Shown here piece after piece: positions 20,735 to 31,054 of a stretch of 64,000 nucleotides of DNA. The stretch is from NCBI GenBank assembly GCA_021799085.1, contig JAJZBD010000001.1, forward strand, positions 62,001-126,000, read 5' to 3'. This DNA comes from Nanobdellota archaeon. GTDB taxonomy: Archaea; Nanobdellota; Nanobdellia; Parvarchaeales; Parvarchaeaceae. Position 1 is the first letter of the stretch. Each line of letters opens with the position of its first letter. The notes under the pieces are model-generated. The model was not told the DNA's origin and ran no database searches. It worked only from the letters and a program-made list of their open reading frames with translations. Position numbers and translations under genes: made by a program.

Positions 20735-21754
20735 TCAGTATGGCATGAAGCTTTCTCCTAGACTCTGAAGCAGATCAGTCTGCCTTTCGAAATACTCCCT
20801 TGCATTTTTGAATCTTTCAATTAAATTTCTCGCAACTGCATTTTTCAGATCAAGAGGATGTATTTTCTTTTCAGTGTATAACTGTATCATCTGTTCCGGA
20901 GATTCTATTGTTATGTCCCCGCCGAATTTCTCTTCTCTCTCTATTTTAAATTTGCCGTCATTTGGTAATATGAAAAAGTTAACTATCTGAACTATGAAGT
21001 TATCTTCAATTATTCCCTCTGGACAGTACCCATTCATTATTTTCTTCTTTATTGACTCCTCCGAATCATAGATCTTAATATTGCTTTCGGGAACTGATGA
21101 AGACATTTTTGTTCCTGGGCCGCGTATTGACGCTATGAGCGGAGTAAGCACTTCGACCCTTTTTCTGTAACCCAGTTTTTCTAGGTATTCTCTGGCATAC
21201 GCAAAGATATGCCTTTGGTCCATCCCTCCTAGCTGGATGTCCACATCTAAGTATTCTTCATCTAAAGTCTGCATAAGAGGGTATATAACCTCACTTACCT
21301 TTGGATTTTTCATTCTTGTAACTTCAGAAGCTGCGTGCATACCTTTCTCAACGGTAGTAAGCGTAGAAAGCTTTAACAAATCCGAAACATATGGCTGACT
21401 CAATTCAAAATCAGATCCTCTAACAAATTCCGGCATTCTTTCCCAGTCAAATGCTAGTTCTATGCACTTCTTTGTGTAATCGACTCTTTTATCCAATTCT
21501 TCCCATTTTGATTTCAAATCATCTAATGCCGCATGCAAATCCGCTATTAGTATCTTTGCATGTATTCCCGCTTTTTCAAAATCGAAGAGTTTGCCCAATG
21601 CAACTAAGTGCCCAAGGTGTATTGAGCCTGTGGGCGCCCTGCCAATGTAAACAGAAAGAGGTTTTCCATCATTCAATAAATTTTGCAGTTCTTCAACAGT
21701 TAGTATCTCCAAAGTATTCCTTTTTATTAAATTCAATCGCTCTTCAATATCCAT
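20735..21754 (-). CDS. tyrS: Tyrosyl-tRNA synthetase
   Basis: GRAPTGSIHLGHLVALGKL, IADLHAAL, GGMDQRHIFAYAREYL, GTKMSSS. Confidence 0.92.
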   Translation of the reverse strand: MDIEERLNLIKRNTLEILTVEELQNLLNDGKPLSVYIGRAPTGSIHLGHLVALGKLFDFEKAGIHAKILIADLHAALDDLKSKWEELDKRVDYTKKCIELAFDWERMPEFVRGSDFELSQPYVSDLLKLSTLTTVEKGMHAASEVTRMKNPKVSEVIYPLMQTLDEEYLDVDIQLGGMDQRHIFAYAREYLEKLGYRKRVEVLTPLIASIRGPGTKMSSSVPESNIKIYDSEESIKKKIMNGYCPEGIIEDNFIVQIVNFFILPNDGKFKIEREEKFGGDITIESPEQMIQLYTEKKIHPLDLKNAVARNLIERFKNAREYFERQTDLLQSLGESFMPY

Positions 21755-21851
21755 AAAGATATATAATTAAATTAGAATATATATAGATTATCAGCAAAGT
21801 AAAAGGCAATTAATGATGTAAGCTTTAATTTCCTCAACAACAATAATAAAA

Positions 21852-23030
21852 ATGAAATTCATGCATGTTGGAGATACCCATATAGGGCAGGTATACAAGA
21901 ATGATACAAGGAATAATGACATAAAAGAAGCATTCACGCAGATGGTGGACTATGCTCTGTCTGAAAGAATAGATTTTATTGTACATTCTGGAGACCTATT
22001 TGACTCCGGCAACCCTCCATTGGATTCGCTTTTATTCGTAACCGATGAATTAAACAGGTTAAAAAGCGCAGGGATACCGATATTTGTAATACCAGGATCA
22101 CATGATGTTGGAGTTGGAGAAGAAGAAAGCATTATAGAACTTTTTCATAGAAACAAACTTCTCATAAACCTAAATTCCAAAAAGTATATTGAATTCGGAG
22201 AAACTGTGGAGCTAAAAGGAGAGACCTATAAAAATGCATTTATATGCGGAATAAAAGGAAAAAGAAGTAAAGTAGAAGATGAAATATTCAAAAAATTAAA
22301 AGTGGAGATGGATAAGTCTGCATTCATTAAAATTTTTGCATTTCACCACACTATCTCTTATCTTGGAGAAAAGTTTAAAGACCTTGAAACAGAAAGCCTT
22401 CCAAAAGGATTTGATTACTATGCTGCAGGCCACTGGCATGGGCACAGGGAAAACATAAAATATGATAATGGAATAATCCAGTACCCAGGTTCTCTGGAAT
22501 ATTGCGACGAAAAAGAGATAGTTGACAATCCAAACAGGGGCTTTTTCGTAGTATCCTATGATAAAGAAGGCATAACCTCTGTAGAATACAAAATAATAAA
22601 AACGAGAGATAAACAGATTTTCACAATAAATGCAGACAATAAAAAAGCCGCCGAATTGGAAAATGAGATTATTAACAAGCTAAAGAAAAACGATGGAGAG
22701 ATATTGGTTGTAAAGCTGGAAGGGAAGCTAGCAGATAAAGCATCCGATATAAACCTTTTAAAAATTAAAAAAATAGGGTATGAGCTAGGTTATTCATACA
22801 TAAGTATAAACAAATCAAAGTTAAACGACAAGGATACTGACATACAAGAGGATGAAATAAAAACAAAGGAATTATCAACTATAGAATATGAATTTCTTAA
22901 GAAGAAAGGCTACAATGAAAAGGAAATAAAAATTGCAAGATATTTAATAGATTCGCTTGGAGAAAACACGGATGATATAAAAAAGGAGGTTGAAAAATTA
23001 TTTTATTCGCATGATAATCTCGAAGATTAA
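21852..23030 (+). CDS. mre11: DNA double-strand break repair nuclease Mre11
   Basis: HVGDTHIGQVY, HSGDLFDSGNPP, PGSHD, GHWHGH; overlaps rad50. Confidence 0.93.
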   Translation: MKFMHVGDTHIGQVYKNDTRNNDIKEAFTQMVDYALSERIDFIVHSGDLFDSGNPPLDSLLFVTDELNRLKSAGIPIFVIPGSHDVGVGEEESIIELFHRNKLLINLNSKKYIEFGETVELKGETYKNAFICGIKGKRSKVEDEIFKKLKVEMDKSAFIKIFAFHHTISYLGEKFKDLETESLPKGFDYYAAGHWHGHRENIKYDNGIIQYPGSLEYCDEKEIVDNPNRGFFVVSYDKEGITSVEYKIIKTRDKQIFTINADNKKAAELENEIINKLKKNDGEILVVKLEGKLADKASDINLLKIKKIGYELGYSYISINKSKLNDKDTDIQEDEIKTKELSTIEYEFLKKKGYNEKEIKIARYLIDSLGENTDDIKKEVEKLFYSHDNLED

Positions 23031-25401
23031 GCTTGAAAATATCAGAAGCCACCGGAAGACTGAGATAGCATTCTCAGAGGGCATAAATGTAATAACCGGT
23101 AACACTGGCAGCGGTAAATCTTCAATATTAATGTCGGTAGAATATTCGCTTTTTGGAAAGATTGGAGAAGGAAAAGAGGAAGGAAAAATGCTGCTAAGAA
23201 GGAACTCCTCAGAGGGAGAAATAAAAATAACAATAAAAAACGGCAATGATGAATATGAAATAAGTAGAGGGTTAAAGAGAGTTAACGATTCCGTAAGAAA
23301 CGACGACTCAAAAAATTACATAAACAAAAATAATGAGAGGATAGACCTACAGAACCGGGCATCTGATATAAATTCATATGTAAACAAATTATTAAAGATT
23401 GAATCAGAAAATCCTCTAGAAACATTTGAAACTATAACATACATTAAACAGGACGAACTAAAAACACTGATATTTGAAACCGGACAATACAAACAAGAAT
23501 ACATAGACGGCTTACTGCAACTTAACAAGTACCTAGATGTTTATGATAACACAAAGGAAATTATAAACAAAATTAAAAACGAGATAGAGCTAGATAAAAA
23601 GGAACTTCAATTAAGCGTGGACCAAAACGATGTAATAAAGATAGAAAACAGAATAAATGAAAACCAAAACATAATAAAGAGCTTGGAAGAAGAAGCAAGA
23701 AATAATCAGATACTCTTAAATGACAAAAGCATAGCAAAAAAACAGAAGGAAAGCGAACTCGCATTTGAGAGAGATAAAAAGATAAAATTTGAAAAAGCCT
23801 TGACTGAAATTAAAATAAAGGAAAACGAAAAATCCAAACTTGAACTTGAAAAAACGAGACTAACAGAGAAAAAAGATGAGGCTATAAAAAATGTAAAACC
23901 TATAGAAAAATCCAAAAAAGACGAAATTGAAAAAGTAATTAAGGACCTTGAAGAGCAGAACAAACTTGGGGATGAAAACGTTAAAAAAATATATGAGAAG
24001 TTCTTCCAAATAGAATATTCGTACAAAAAAGCACAAAATGAAATTGGCGAACTTAAAAAGGAGATAGAAAACGAGAATAAAACACTAAATAAATTAGATC
24101 AGGAACAGGAGGAACTTAACAAGCAAATTAAAAATATAAGCGAAATAGAAAATAAGGAAGAACTTACTGGCAGAGTCTACGAATTAAACAATTTAATAAA
24201 AGACCTGGAAAAGGAGCTTTTACAATCAATTGAGCAGGGGATTTGCATTATGTGCGGAAACAAAATAAGTGATCAAGCTCACTTGGAAAAAGAATACTCA
24301 AGTAAAATAAGCAGGTACAAAAAAGAGATAGAGAGAATAAAAGACATTTCAAGCAACATAAAATATTCCAAAAATGACCTTGAAAAAAACCTAGGATTAA
24401 ATAAGATAAGAATAGAAACGACTAAAAATAACCTATTAAAACTTGAATCAAAACTAAAAGAAAACCAAAAAGAAGAAAAAGAAAAGGAATATTTGGACAT
24501 AAAAGAAACTTACCAAAAAGAAAAACAAAAATTGGACGATATTTCGCTTGAGCTTAAAAACGCAAGAGAAGAAATGAAAGTTATTCAAGAACAGGAGAAA
24601 AAAATGTTGGAAATCGACAGTTATAACAACAGAATAGATGAAATAAACAAAGCAATAAACAATTACCAGCAGGAAATAACAGAACTAAAAGAAAACTTAT
24701 TGGAAATAAAATTCGACGACAAAAGATTAAGTGAAATTGAAAACGAATTCGAGCTTATTTCTGAAGAAGTAAACAAAATGAATTATAGGATTACAGAGAT
24801 AAGAAAGGAAACGGAGCTCAGAAAATCACAGCTCATGACGGATAAAAATGAAAGGGATGAGCTTGAAAGAAAGTTAAAAAAGAAGGAAGAACTTTCAAAG
24901 CTACTTAATGAAAAGGAGAATTTTCTAAAAACCATGTCAAATTTAAGAGAGGACATCCGCGGAATAAGAGAATATGTGAGACTGCGTTTTATAAATGATT
25001 TTAGGTCCCTTTTCAAAACACGCTTTGAAGAGCTTAGAAATGAAGTTGATTATGACATTGATATAGATAACAACTATAATGTTATTATTACTGCAGGAAA
25101 TGAAAAAATGGATGCCAGATCTTTATCTGGCGGAGAAAAAACTTCTGTAGCAATAGCATACAGGCTGGCATTGTCATCTCTTGCTTCAATCCTCGGCGGT
25201 ATTGGAAAAAATGAGATTATAATAATGGATGAACCAACTTCTGGATTGGATAAAGAGGACATAAATGCGCTTACAAACGCAATCACCAAGATAACGGACT
25301 TAAAGCAGATAATAATAGTAACTCACGAAGACAATATGAAAAACATTGCCGACAATGTAATAAAACTGAAAAAAGAATCAGGCATATCCTCTGTATATTA
25401 A
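23011..25401 (+). CDS. rad50: DNA double-strand break repair ATPase Rad50
   Basis: GNTGSGKSSILMSVEYSLFGKIGEGK, coiled coils flanking zinc hook CIMC, LSGGEKTSVAIAYRLALSS, IIIMDEPTSGLD. ORF track starts at 22990; MIISKIKLENIRSH at 23011 is the better start. Confidence 0.95.
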   Translation: MIISKIKLENIRSHRKTEIAFSEGINVITGNTGSGKSSILMSVEYSLFGKIGEGKEEGKMLLRRNSSEGEIKITIKNGNDEYEISRGLKRVNDSVRNDDSKNYINKNNERIDLQNRASDINSYVNKLLKIESENPLETFETITYIKQDELKTLIFETGQYKQEYIDGLLQLNKYLDVYDNTKEIINKIKNEIELDKKELQLSVDQNDVIKIENRINENQNIIKSLEEEARNNQILLNDKSIAKKQKESELAFERDKKIKFEKALTEIKIKENEKSKLELEKTRLTEKKDEAIKNVKPIEKSKKDEIEKVIKDLEEQNKLGDENVKKIYEKFFQIEYSYKKAQNEIGELKKEIENENKTLNKLDQEQEELNKQIKNISEIENKEELTGRVYELNNLIKDLEKELLQSIEQGICIMCGNKISDQAHLEKEYSSKISRYKKEIERIKDISSNIKYSKNDLEKNLGLNKIRIETTKNNLLKLESKLKENQKEEKEKEYLDIKETYQKEKQKLDDISLELKNAREEMKVIQEQEKKMLEIDSYNNRIDEINKAINNYQQEITELKENLLEIKFDDKRLSEIENEFELISEEVNKMNYRITEIRKETELRKSQLMTDKNERDELERKLKKKEELSKLLNEKENFLKTMSNLREDIRGIREYVRLRFINDFRSLFKTRFEELRNEVDYDIDIDNNYNVIITAGNEKMDARSLSGGEKTSVAIAYRLALSSLASILGGIGKNEIIIMDEPTSGLDKEDINALTNAITKITDLKQIIIVTHEDNMKNIADNVIKLKKESGISSVY

Positions 25402-27014
25402 AACAAAGTATCATTAACAGAATCTATATTTGCCTTAGGAACCCTAGAGTAATCTATATTGCTGGTCATCCTGCCTGAATTTCCCAAGAAAACCTTTAAA
25501 TCTTTCATTACATTAGGGTACCTGTACCTTAGTTCGTCGTATAAACCAAATGCAATTTTTTTGTACTCTGGATGTGCTTCATCCGTACTTCTATTCTCAG
25601 CTATAAAAATGGCTTCTGCTAGGCTCATAGACATTTTTAAGTTTGCTCTAGTTGCAAGAGGGGCTAAAAGTTCAAGCTCAGAATTAAACCCTTTTTCATA
25701 TAATTTATTAGAATAGCTATTTATTTCACTTAAAACTTCTTTTGAAAGACTTAAAGCTTCATTATTTTTGTATACAGCACTAGGTATTATATAATCATTT
25801 AAATGTATTACTAAGTTTCTATTTGAAAGTCTGTGTCTCCACAAGTCTCTTGCAGTGCCCAATGAACATGTTATGTCTATTTGAAGAAACGATGACCTTA
25901 GAAGACTATCATTCAGATCGTCAAACTTACCTTTTCTACTATTTGATAAATTTTTAAGATATTCACTTACTATCTCTTTTGACTTACATTTATCTTTGTA
26001 AGGCAGTTGCTCGTAGATTGAATTTAAAAGCTGCTTCTCGTTTTGAGAGCCTTCCGTTATATTTACAATGACAGACTCCAATGAGGATATGCGCATATCA
26101 TTTAAAAGATCGGAATAATCAAAACTAACCCTCTCTTTGTACACTTCTTTGTTAAATTCATCTGGGGTTATATGCGTGGATAGCGAAGGCACATTATCTG
26201 AAACTACAGAATAAAAGAGTTTGCCAGCTTGCTTATTATATATGTTTCCGCTTGAAAGCAATTTTCTACCTATGTTCTCTGCCGTCCTAGCACTTAAAAG
26301 CATGACAAGAGAAGTCTTTGCTCCCAAAGGTAAAAAACTTCTTACTGAATCACGTATAGTTGGTGTTATTATCGTTTTTATCTCTTCATCACTGGGTAAA
26401 TTACCATTTGTTTTTATAAAATTCTGTTTGTACAATTCCATTAATCTATCAAATAGAGAGTTATATAAACCGGATAATTCATTGTAGCCTTTTGATAATA
26501 TTACAGATGCTTCTTTATCAGTATCCTCTGAGATGTGCGTCTCATCAAACTTAACATAGCGTGTGGACCTTTCCTGAGATGAAATGAATACCTCATCCTG
26601 TATAGTCAATGCAGTTATCTCTGGTACAACCATTGACACCATAAAATTAGATTGCTCACCTATGTTTCTATGCCCAAGCACAGATTGAATATTATACAAA
26701 CTTCTTCTTGTGGAATTCTCTAGTGATGAATCTACTTTGCTAAAAAACCCATTAACGGCCACAGGATCCGATAAATCAATCTTTTCATCAGATATCTTAG
26801 AATATTTGTTTGTGATCGAGGCAGACTTTGAAACTAGCTTTTCAAGCAGGCTTTCTCCCCTGCTAGTACTCAAGCGACTTGATAAAGAAAGGTCTTCTAA
26901 TGCCAGCATCTCCGTAGTTGGAAAAACCCTATAAAAAACTGCAGCCATTCCGTCCAAATAATAAAAACGTAGGAAACCGCTATCATTTCTTTTAACTTCT
27001 TGCATAAAAACCAA
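25398..27014 (-). CDS. Long ThyX-like protein (flavin-dependent thymidylate synthase family, tandem-domain form)
   Basis: First half SSQERSTRYVKFDE and LPLGAKTSLVMLLSARTAENIGRKLLS; second half GTARDLWRHRLSNRN and SMSLAEAIFIAENRSTDEAHPEY. Confidence 0.7.
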   Translation of the reverse strand: MVFMQEVKRNDSGFLRFYYLDGMAAVFYRVFPTTEMLALEDLSLSSRLSTSRGESLLEKLVSKSASITNKYSKISDEKIDLSDPVAVNGFFSKVDSSLENSTRRSLYNIQSVLGHRNIGEQSNFMVSMVVPEITALTIQDEVFISSQERSTRYVKFDETHISEDTDKEASVILSKGYNELSGLYNSLFDRLMELYKQNFIKTNGNLPSDEEIKTIITPTIRDSVRSFLPLGAKTSLVMLLSARTAENIGRKLLSSGNIYNKQAGKLFYSVVSDNVPSLSTHITPDEFNKEVYKERVSFDYSDLLNDMRISSLESVIVNITEGSQNEKQLLNSIYEQLPYKDKCKSKEIVSEYLKNLSNSRKGKFDDLNDSLLRSSFLQIDITCSLGTARDLWRHRLSNRNLVIHLNDYIIPSAVYKNNEALSLSKEVLSEINSYSNKLYEKGFNSELELLAPLATRANLKMSMSLAEAIFIAENRSTDEAHPEYKKIAFGLYDELRYRYPNVMKDLKVFLGNSGRMTSNIDYSRVPKANIDSVNDTLF

Positions 27015-27056
27015 ATAAAGTATGCTTTACGGCGCTTAAATACTTTATAAAATAAA

Positions 27057-27161
27057 TGCAGGGGAAGGGATTTGAACCCTTGAACTCACAAAGAGAGCAG
27101 ATAGCTCAAACGCGCACTTTTCTTGAGTCTGCCGCGTTTGGCCAGGCTTCGCTACCCCTGC
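27057..27161 (-). tRNA. tRNA-Leu (CAA), intron 27103-27121 (19 nt)
   Basis: GCAGGGG/CCCCTGC acceptor, GGGTTCAAATCCC T arm, anticodon stem GCAGA/TCTGC, loop CT-CAA-G then intron aaaagtgcgcgtttgagct with CTCAA/TTGAG pairing. Confidence 0.9.
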
Positions 27162-27248
27162 AAAATTATCTGAAACTTAATATATTCCAGTATTCAAAAT
27201 ATATAAGAGTTAAGTTTAAATAAGTTTATTGAAACGCTGGCCATTACA

Positions 27249-27497
27249 TTAGCTTTGGTTTTCAACACTGGATTTATTTAAATCATTGAATATTTTTTCA
27301 AAGGATTCATGTATACTTTTTAAATCGGATGAAAGATTTGAAAGCAAACTTTCGTATTTATCATTATCAATTTTGAACCTATTGAAAGAATCGGATGCCC
27401 TATCGATTACCTTTTTAAGCTCCTCGTACTGCAATTTAGTCGAATAAGAAACGCCGACAAAAACATCACCTTCGTCTACCATTATAATATTAAACAA
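27249..27497 (-). CDS. Small hypothetical protein
   Basis: 82-aa helical ORF, no recognised motif. Confidence 0.45.
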   Translation of the reverse strand: MFNIIMVDEGDVFVGVSYSTKLQYEELKKVIDRASDSFNRFKIDNDKYESLLSNLSSDLKSIHESFEKIFNDLNKSSVENQS

Positions 27498-27521
27498 AAC
27501 TAAGAATTTAAATGTTTAAAA

Positions 27522-28219
<698 letters not shown>

Positions 28220-28251
28220 AAAAATTAAAACCCACAGAAGTATAAATAAAC

Positions 28252-28761
28252 ATGATAAAATATTACATTTCAAAAAATGCTGCCATATTATTTGTAGGCA
28301 TAAATCCGCATTTCGGTTCTTATAGCAGAGGAGTACCTTTTTCTAACAACAAAATGTTCTGGTACTTGCTTTCCGAAGCGGGAATAATAAAAGAAACAAG
28401 GGAATTCTTAAAGAATGATGAAAAACTTAAAAAACTTTACACCACCATTTCAAAAAAATATGGGATAAATTTTATAAATATAATAGATAAACCGACAAAA
28501 GACGTATCACAACTTAAGAAAGGTGAAGAAATAAAAGGAGTAAAAAGACTTGCCGAAATAATAAAAAATAAAAAACCAAAAGTGGTGTGTTTTATTGGAA
28601 AAGTCACATTTAGCAAGTTCAAAGGAGATAATAGATTCAGATTTGGAGTACAGAGTAAAATATATAATTCAATAATTTATGTTATGCACTTTCCGATAAG
28701 AGGCTATGCAAGTATAAGAGTAAATGAGCTAAAAACAGTTAAAAAATTAGCTGGACTTTGA
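28252..28761 (+). CDS. mug: Mismatch-specific (G:T/U) uracil-DNA glycosylase, Mug family
   Basis: AAILFVGINPHFGSYSRGVPFSNNKMFWYLLSEAGI...VVCFIGKVTFSKF. Confidence 0.85.
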   Translation: MIKYYISKNAAILFVGINPHFGSYSRGVPFSNNKMFWYLLSEAGIIKETREFLKNDEKLKKLYTTISKKYGINFINIIDKPTKDVSQLKKGEEIKGVKRLAEIIKNKKPKVVCFIGKVTFSKFKGDNRFRFGVQSKIYNSIIYVMHFPIRGYASIRVNELKTVKKLAGL

Positions 28762-29049
28762 TTTCAATAAATCCTTCTTGTATTTATACCAGAAAAATAT
28801 AATTAAATAAACTGAAGAAATTACTGCAATAGCAGTTATAAGCATTGATAAAAAAATAGACCCATTGTAAAATACAACGGATATTACCGAGAATGCTATC
28901 GTTATTGAGAGGAGTATAAAAACTAGGGAGATAACCGTAAATAAAATGCGCAAGTCTTTCAAAATCCAGTAATTAATATTTTTATTATGCTGGTACTCTT
29001 TAAAGGTTTCCTTTGTTGTTTTTCCATTCTTGTATTCGTATATTTTCAT
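28747..29049 (-). CDS. Small two-TM membrane protein
   Basis: 100-aa ORF with two hydrophobic segments; starts 5 nt from the tRNA-Leu 3' end. Confidence 0.55.
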   Translation of the reverse strand: MKIYEYKNGKTTKETFKEYQHNKNINYWILKDLRILFTVISLVFILLSITIAFSVISVVFYNGSIFLSMLITAIAVISSVYLIIFFWYKYKKDLLKSKSS

Positions 29050-29054
29050 ATAAT

Positions 29055-29176
29055 TGCAGAGGGAGGGATTTGAACCCTCGAGGGCGCTAAGCCACAGGAT
29101 ATCTTATTCTTTGCAAATACAAAGACAGATAAGGACCTTAAGTCCTGCACGTTGGGCCAAACTTCGCTACCTCTGC
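29055..29176 (-). tRNA. tRNA-Leu (TAA), intron 29101-29136 (36 nt)
   Basis: GCAGAGG/CCTCTGC acceptor, GGGTTCAAATCCC T arm, anticodon stem CAGGA/TCCTG, loop CT-TAA-G then intron gtccttatctg...aataagat with CTTA/TAAG pairing. Confidence 0.9.
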
Positions 29177-29209
29177 TTTCAATAGATAAGTGCGACTGAT
29201 TATTTATAA

Positions 29210-29326
29210 CTAAGCACTCTTTTCGCGCAGAAGCCTTCTCTTTCGTTTTCTGTCCAACATCTTCTTCTTTCTGGTTTTCCACCTGTCCTTATGGTACTTT
29301 TTCCAATTTTTTGAGCTTCTTTTCAT
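29210..29326 (-). CDS. rpl41e: Ribosomal protein L41e (short, absent from ORF track)
   Basis: MKRSSKNWKKYHKDRWKTRKKKMLDRKRKRRLLREKSA*, 38 aa, resembles archaeal L41e as recalled (MKRR..KWKKK..MRWKW.KKR.RRLKR). Confidence 0.8.
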   Translation of the reverse strand: MKRSSKNWKKYHKDRWKTRKKKMLDRKRKRRLLREKSA

Positions 29327-29350
29327 ATACTAATTACATTTTCACCCCAT

Positions 29351-29872
29351 TTATATCTTGGCGCCAGTAACACTGGAACTTTGATGATAGTTTCCGGAAT
29401 ACGGCTTTTGCACTTCGCTTAAAGTAGTGCTTAATATCAGATGTAAAAACCTAGTTCCTTTTGATATTCTTACTGGGACATTGCCACCTATCATCATTAT
29501 TGTAAGATTACCTTCATAACCTGCATCTACTATTGTTGGAGGAATTGCAAGCCCCAATCTAGCAAATGTAGAGCGTATATTGCACATACCTACTAGATTA
29601 TTTGGCATCTTTATCTTTTCATCTATCTTTATCAAAACTCTTTCCTGCGGAAAGATAACAAAGTCCTTATCTATCTTTTCTTTAGTATAAACCTTTTCAA
29701 GCGCAGATTTGTCGTTTATATCAACGGGTTCTTTATTATAGATAAACCGCAATAGCTCATCCCCTACTCTAAGATCTATACCATTCTCTCTTATTGTATC
29801 ATTTGAAAGAGGTTCTATGGAAAACAATTTCTTATCCAGGTACTCTCTTATGTCCTTATCGCTTAATATCAT
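29351..29872 (-). CDS. dcd: dCTP deaminase / dUTPase family
   Basis: MILSDKDIREYL...ENGIDLRVGDEL...RSTFARLGLAIPPTIVDAGYEGNLTIMMIGGNVPVRISKGTRFLHLIL. Confidence 0.92.
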   Translation of the reverse strand: MILSDKDIREYLDKKLFSIEPLSNDTIRENGIDLRVGDELLRFIYNKEPVDINDKSALEKVYTKEKIDKDFVIFPQERVLIKIDEKIKMPNNLVGMCNIRSTFARLGLAIPPTIVDAGYEGNLTIMMIGGNVPVRISKGTRFLHLILSTTLSEVQKPYSGNYHQSSSVTGAKI

Positions 29873-29953
29873 GTAATGATTAAATTATTACAGTATAAAA
29901 ATTTATTGTTTTGTGAAAACAAAATATTTATCTTGAAAACTTAATAAATTGAT

Positions 29954-30616
29954 ATGATATTTCAAGATATAAACATAGAATGGCTACACCATGCGTGTTT
30001 TAGAGTAAAGGGAAAAAATAAAGTTGTGTACACCGATCCTTATAAAGTCGAAAACAGTTATAATGATGCTGATTTGATACTTGTAACACACGACCATTAT
30101 GATCACCTAGAGAAAGAAAGCATAAAGAAACTAATAAATGACAAAACGACAATAGTTGCACCTAAAGACTGCCAAAGTTTACTAAAAGAATTTAAAAATG
30201 ACAAAGTATTTGTTTCTCCAAATGAAGTAAAAATAGTAAAGGATATAACAATAAAAACAGTGCCTTCATACAATATAAACAAGTTTAATGAAAAGGGCAT
30301 TGCATTCCACCCAAAAGAGAAAGGCAATGTTGGCTACATATTTATTGTAGATAATACTAGAATTTACATTGCAGGTGACACTGACAACATACCTGAAATG
30401 GGAAACTTTAAAACAGACATTGCACTTTTGCCAGTGAGTGGAATATACGTTATGACGCCTAAGGAGGCTGCGGAAGCGGCTTTAGAGATAAATCCAAAAA
30501 TGGCTATACCTATGCATTACGGCTCTGGTATCGGAACTGAGAAAGATGCGCAGGAATTTAAGAAATTACTGTCAAACAAAGTAAACGTAGAGATATTAAT
30601 GTCTATTGATAAGTAA
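29954..30616 (+). CDS. Metallo-beta-lactamase-fold metal-dependent hydrolase (UPF0173 type)
   Basis: WLHHACFRVKGKNKVVYTDPY...VTHDHYDHLEKES...IAGDTDNIPEM...AIPMHYG. Confidence 0.9.
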   Translation: MIFQDINIEWLHHACFRVKGKNKVVYTDPYKVENSYNDADLILVTHDHYDHLEKESIKKLINDKTTIVAPKDCQSLLKEFKNDKVFVSPNEVKIVKDITIKTVPSYNINKFNEKGIAFHPKEKGNVGYIFIVDNTRIYIAGDTDNIPEMGNFKTDIALLPVSGIYVMTPKEAAEAALEINPKMAIPMHYGSGIGTEKDAQEFKKLLSNKVNVEILMSIDK

Positions 30617-30658
30617 ATTAAAAAGATTTAAATATAACGTATTTTATAAGATAACAAT

Positions 30659-31039
30659 ATGTCTAAAAGCACAGCGCCGACTCTTAAGAAAAAAGGAGGA
30701 GGGTTCAAGGGAAAGAGAAGAGATAAGAGAAGGAGCGAGTCAAAGAACCTTTCAGTTCCTTTACAGGTGGGTGAAAGAAAGATAAAAACCTCCAGAACAG
30801 TCGGCGGAAATACAAAGATAATACCACTAAAAACAGATGAAGGGAACCTTTTTGATCCAAAAAGCAAAAAAACATCAAAGGTCAAGATAGTAAGGGTTTT
30901 GGAAAACAAGGCAAATAGATCATATGCAAGGCGTAATATAATCACAAAAGGAGCAGTAATAGAGACGGATCAGGGAAAGGCAATTGTAACAAACAGGCCT
31001 GGCCAGGATGGACAAGTAACCTTAAAAAAGCTTGATTGA
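30659..31039 (+). CDS. rps8e: 30S ribosomal protein S8e
   Basis: GERKIKTSRTVGGNTKIIPLKT...ENKANRSYARRNIITKGAVIETDQGKAIVTNRPGQDGQV. Confidence 0.95.
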   Translation: MSKSTAPTLKKKGGGFKGKRRDKRRSESKNLSVPLQVGERKIKTSRTVGGNTKIIPLKTDEGNLFDPKSKKTSKVKIVRVLENKANRSYARRNIITKGAVIETDQGKAIVTNRPGQDGQVTLKKLD

Positions 31040-31054
31040 TCGTAAGGATCATTA

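Noticed and set aside
23706-24026. Serine/phenylalanine-rich antisense ORFs across rad50
   Set aside because: Antisense of Lys/Glu-rich coiled coil gives Ser/Phe-rich frames; not real genes.
29046-29282. 78-aa ORF across tRNA-Leu (TAA)
   Set aside because: It reads through the tRNA gene and overlaps the L41e-like ORF in another frame; its C-terminus (SRVQIPPSAII) is the usual translation of tRNA sequence.
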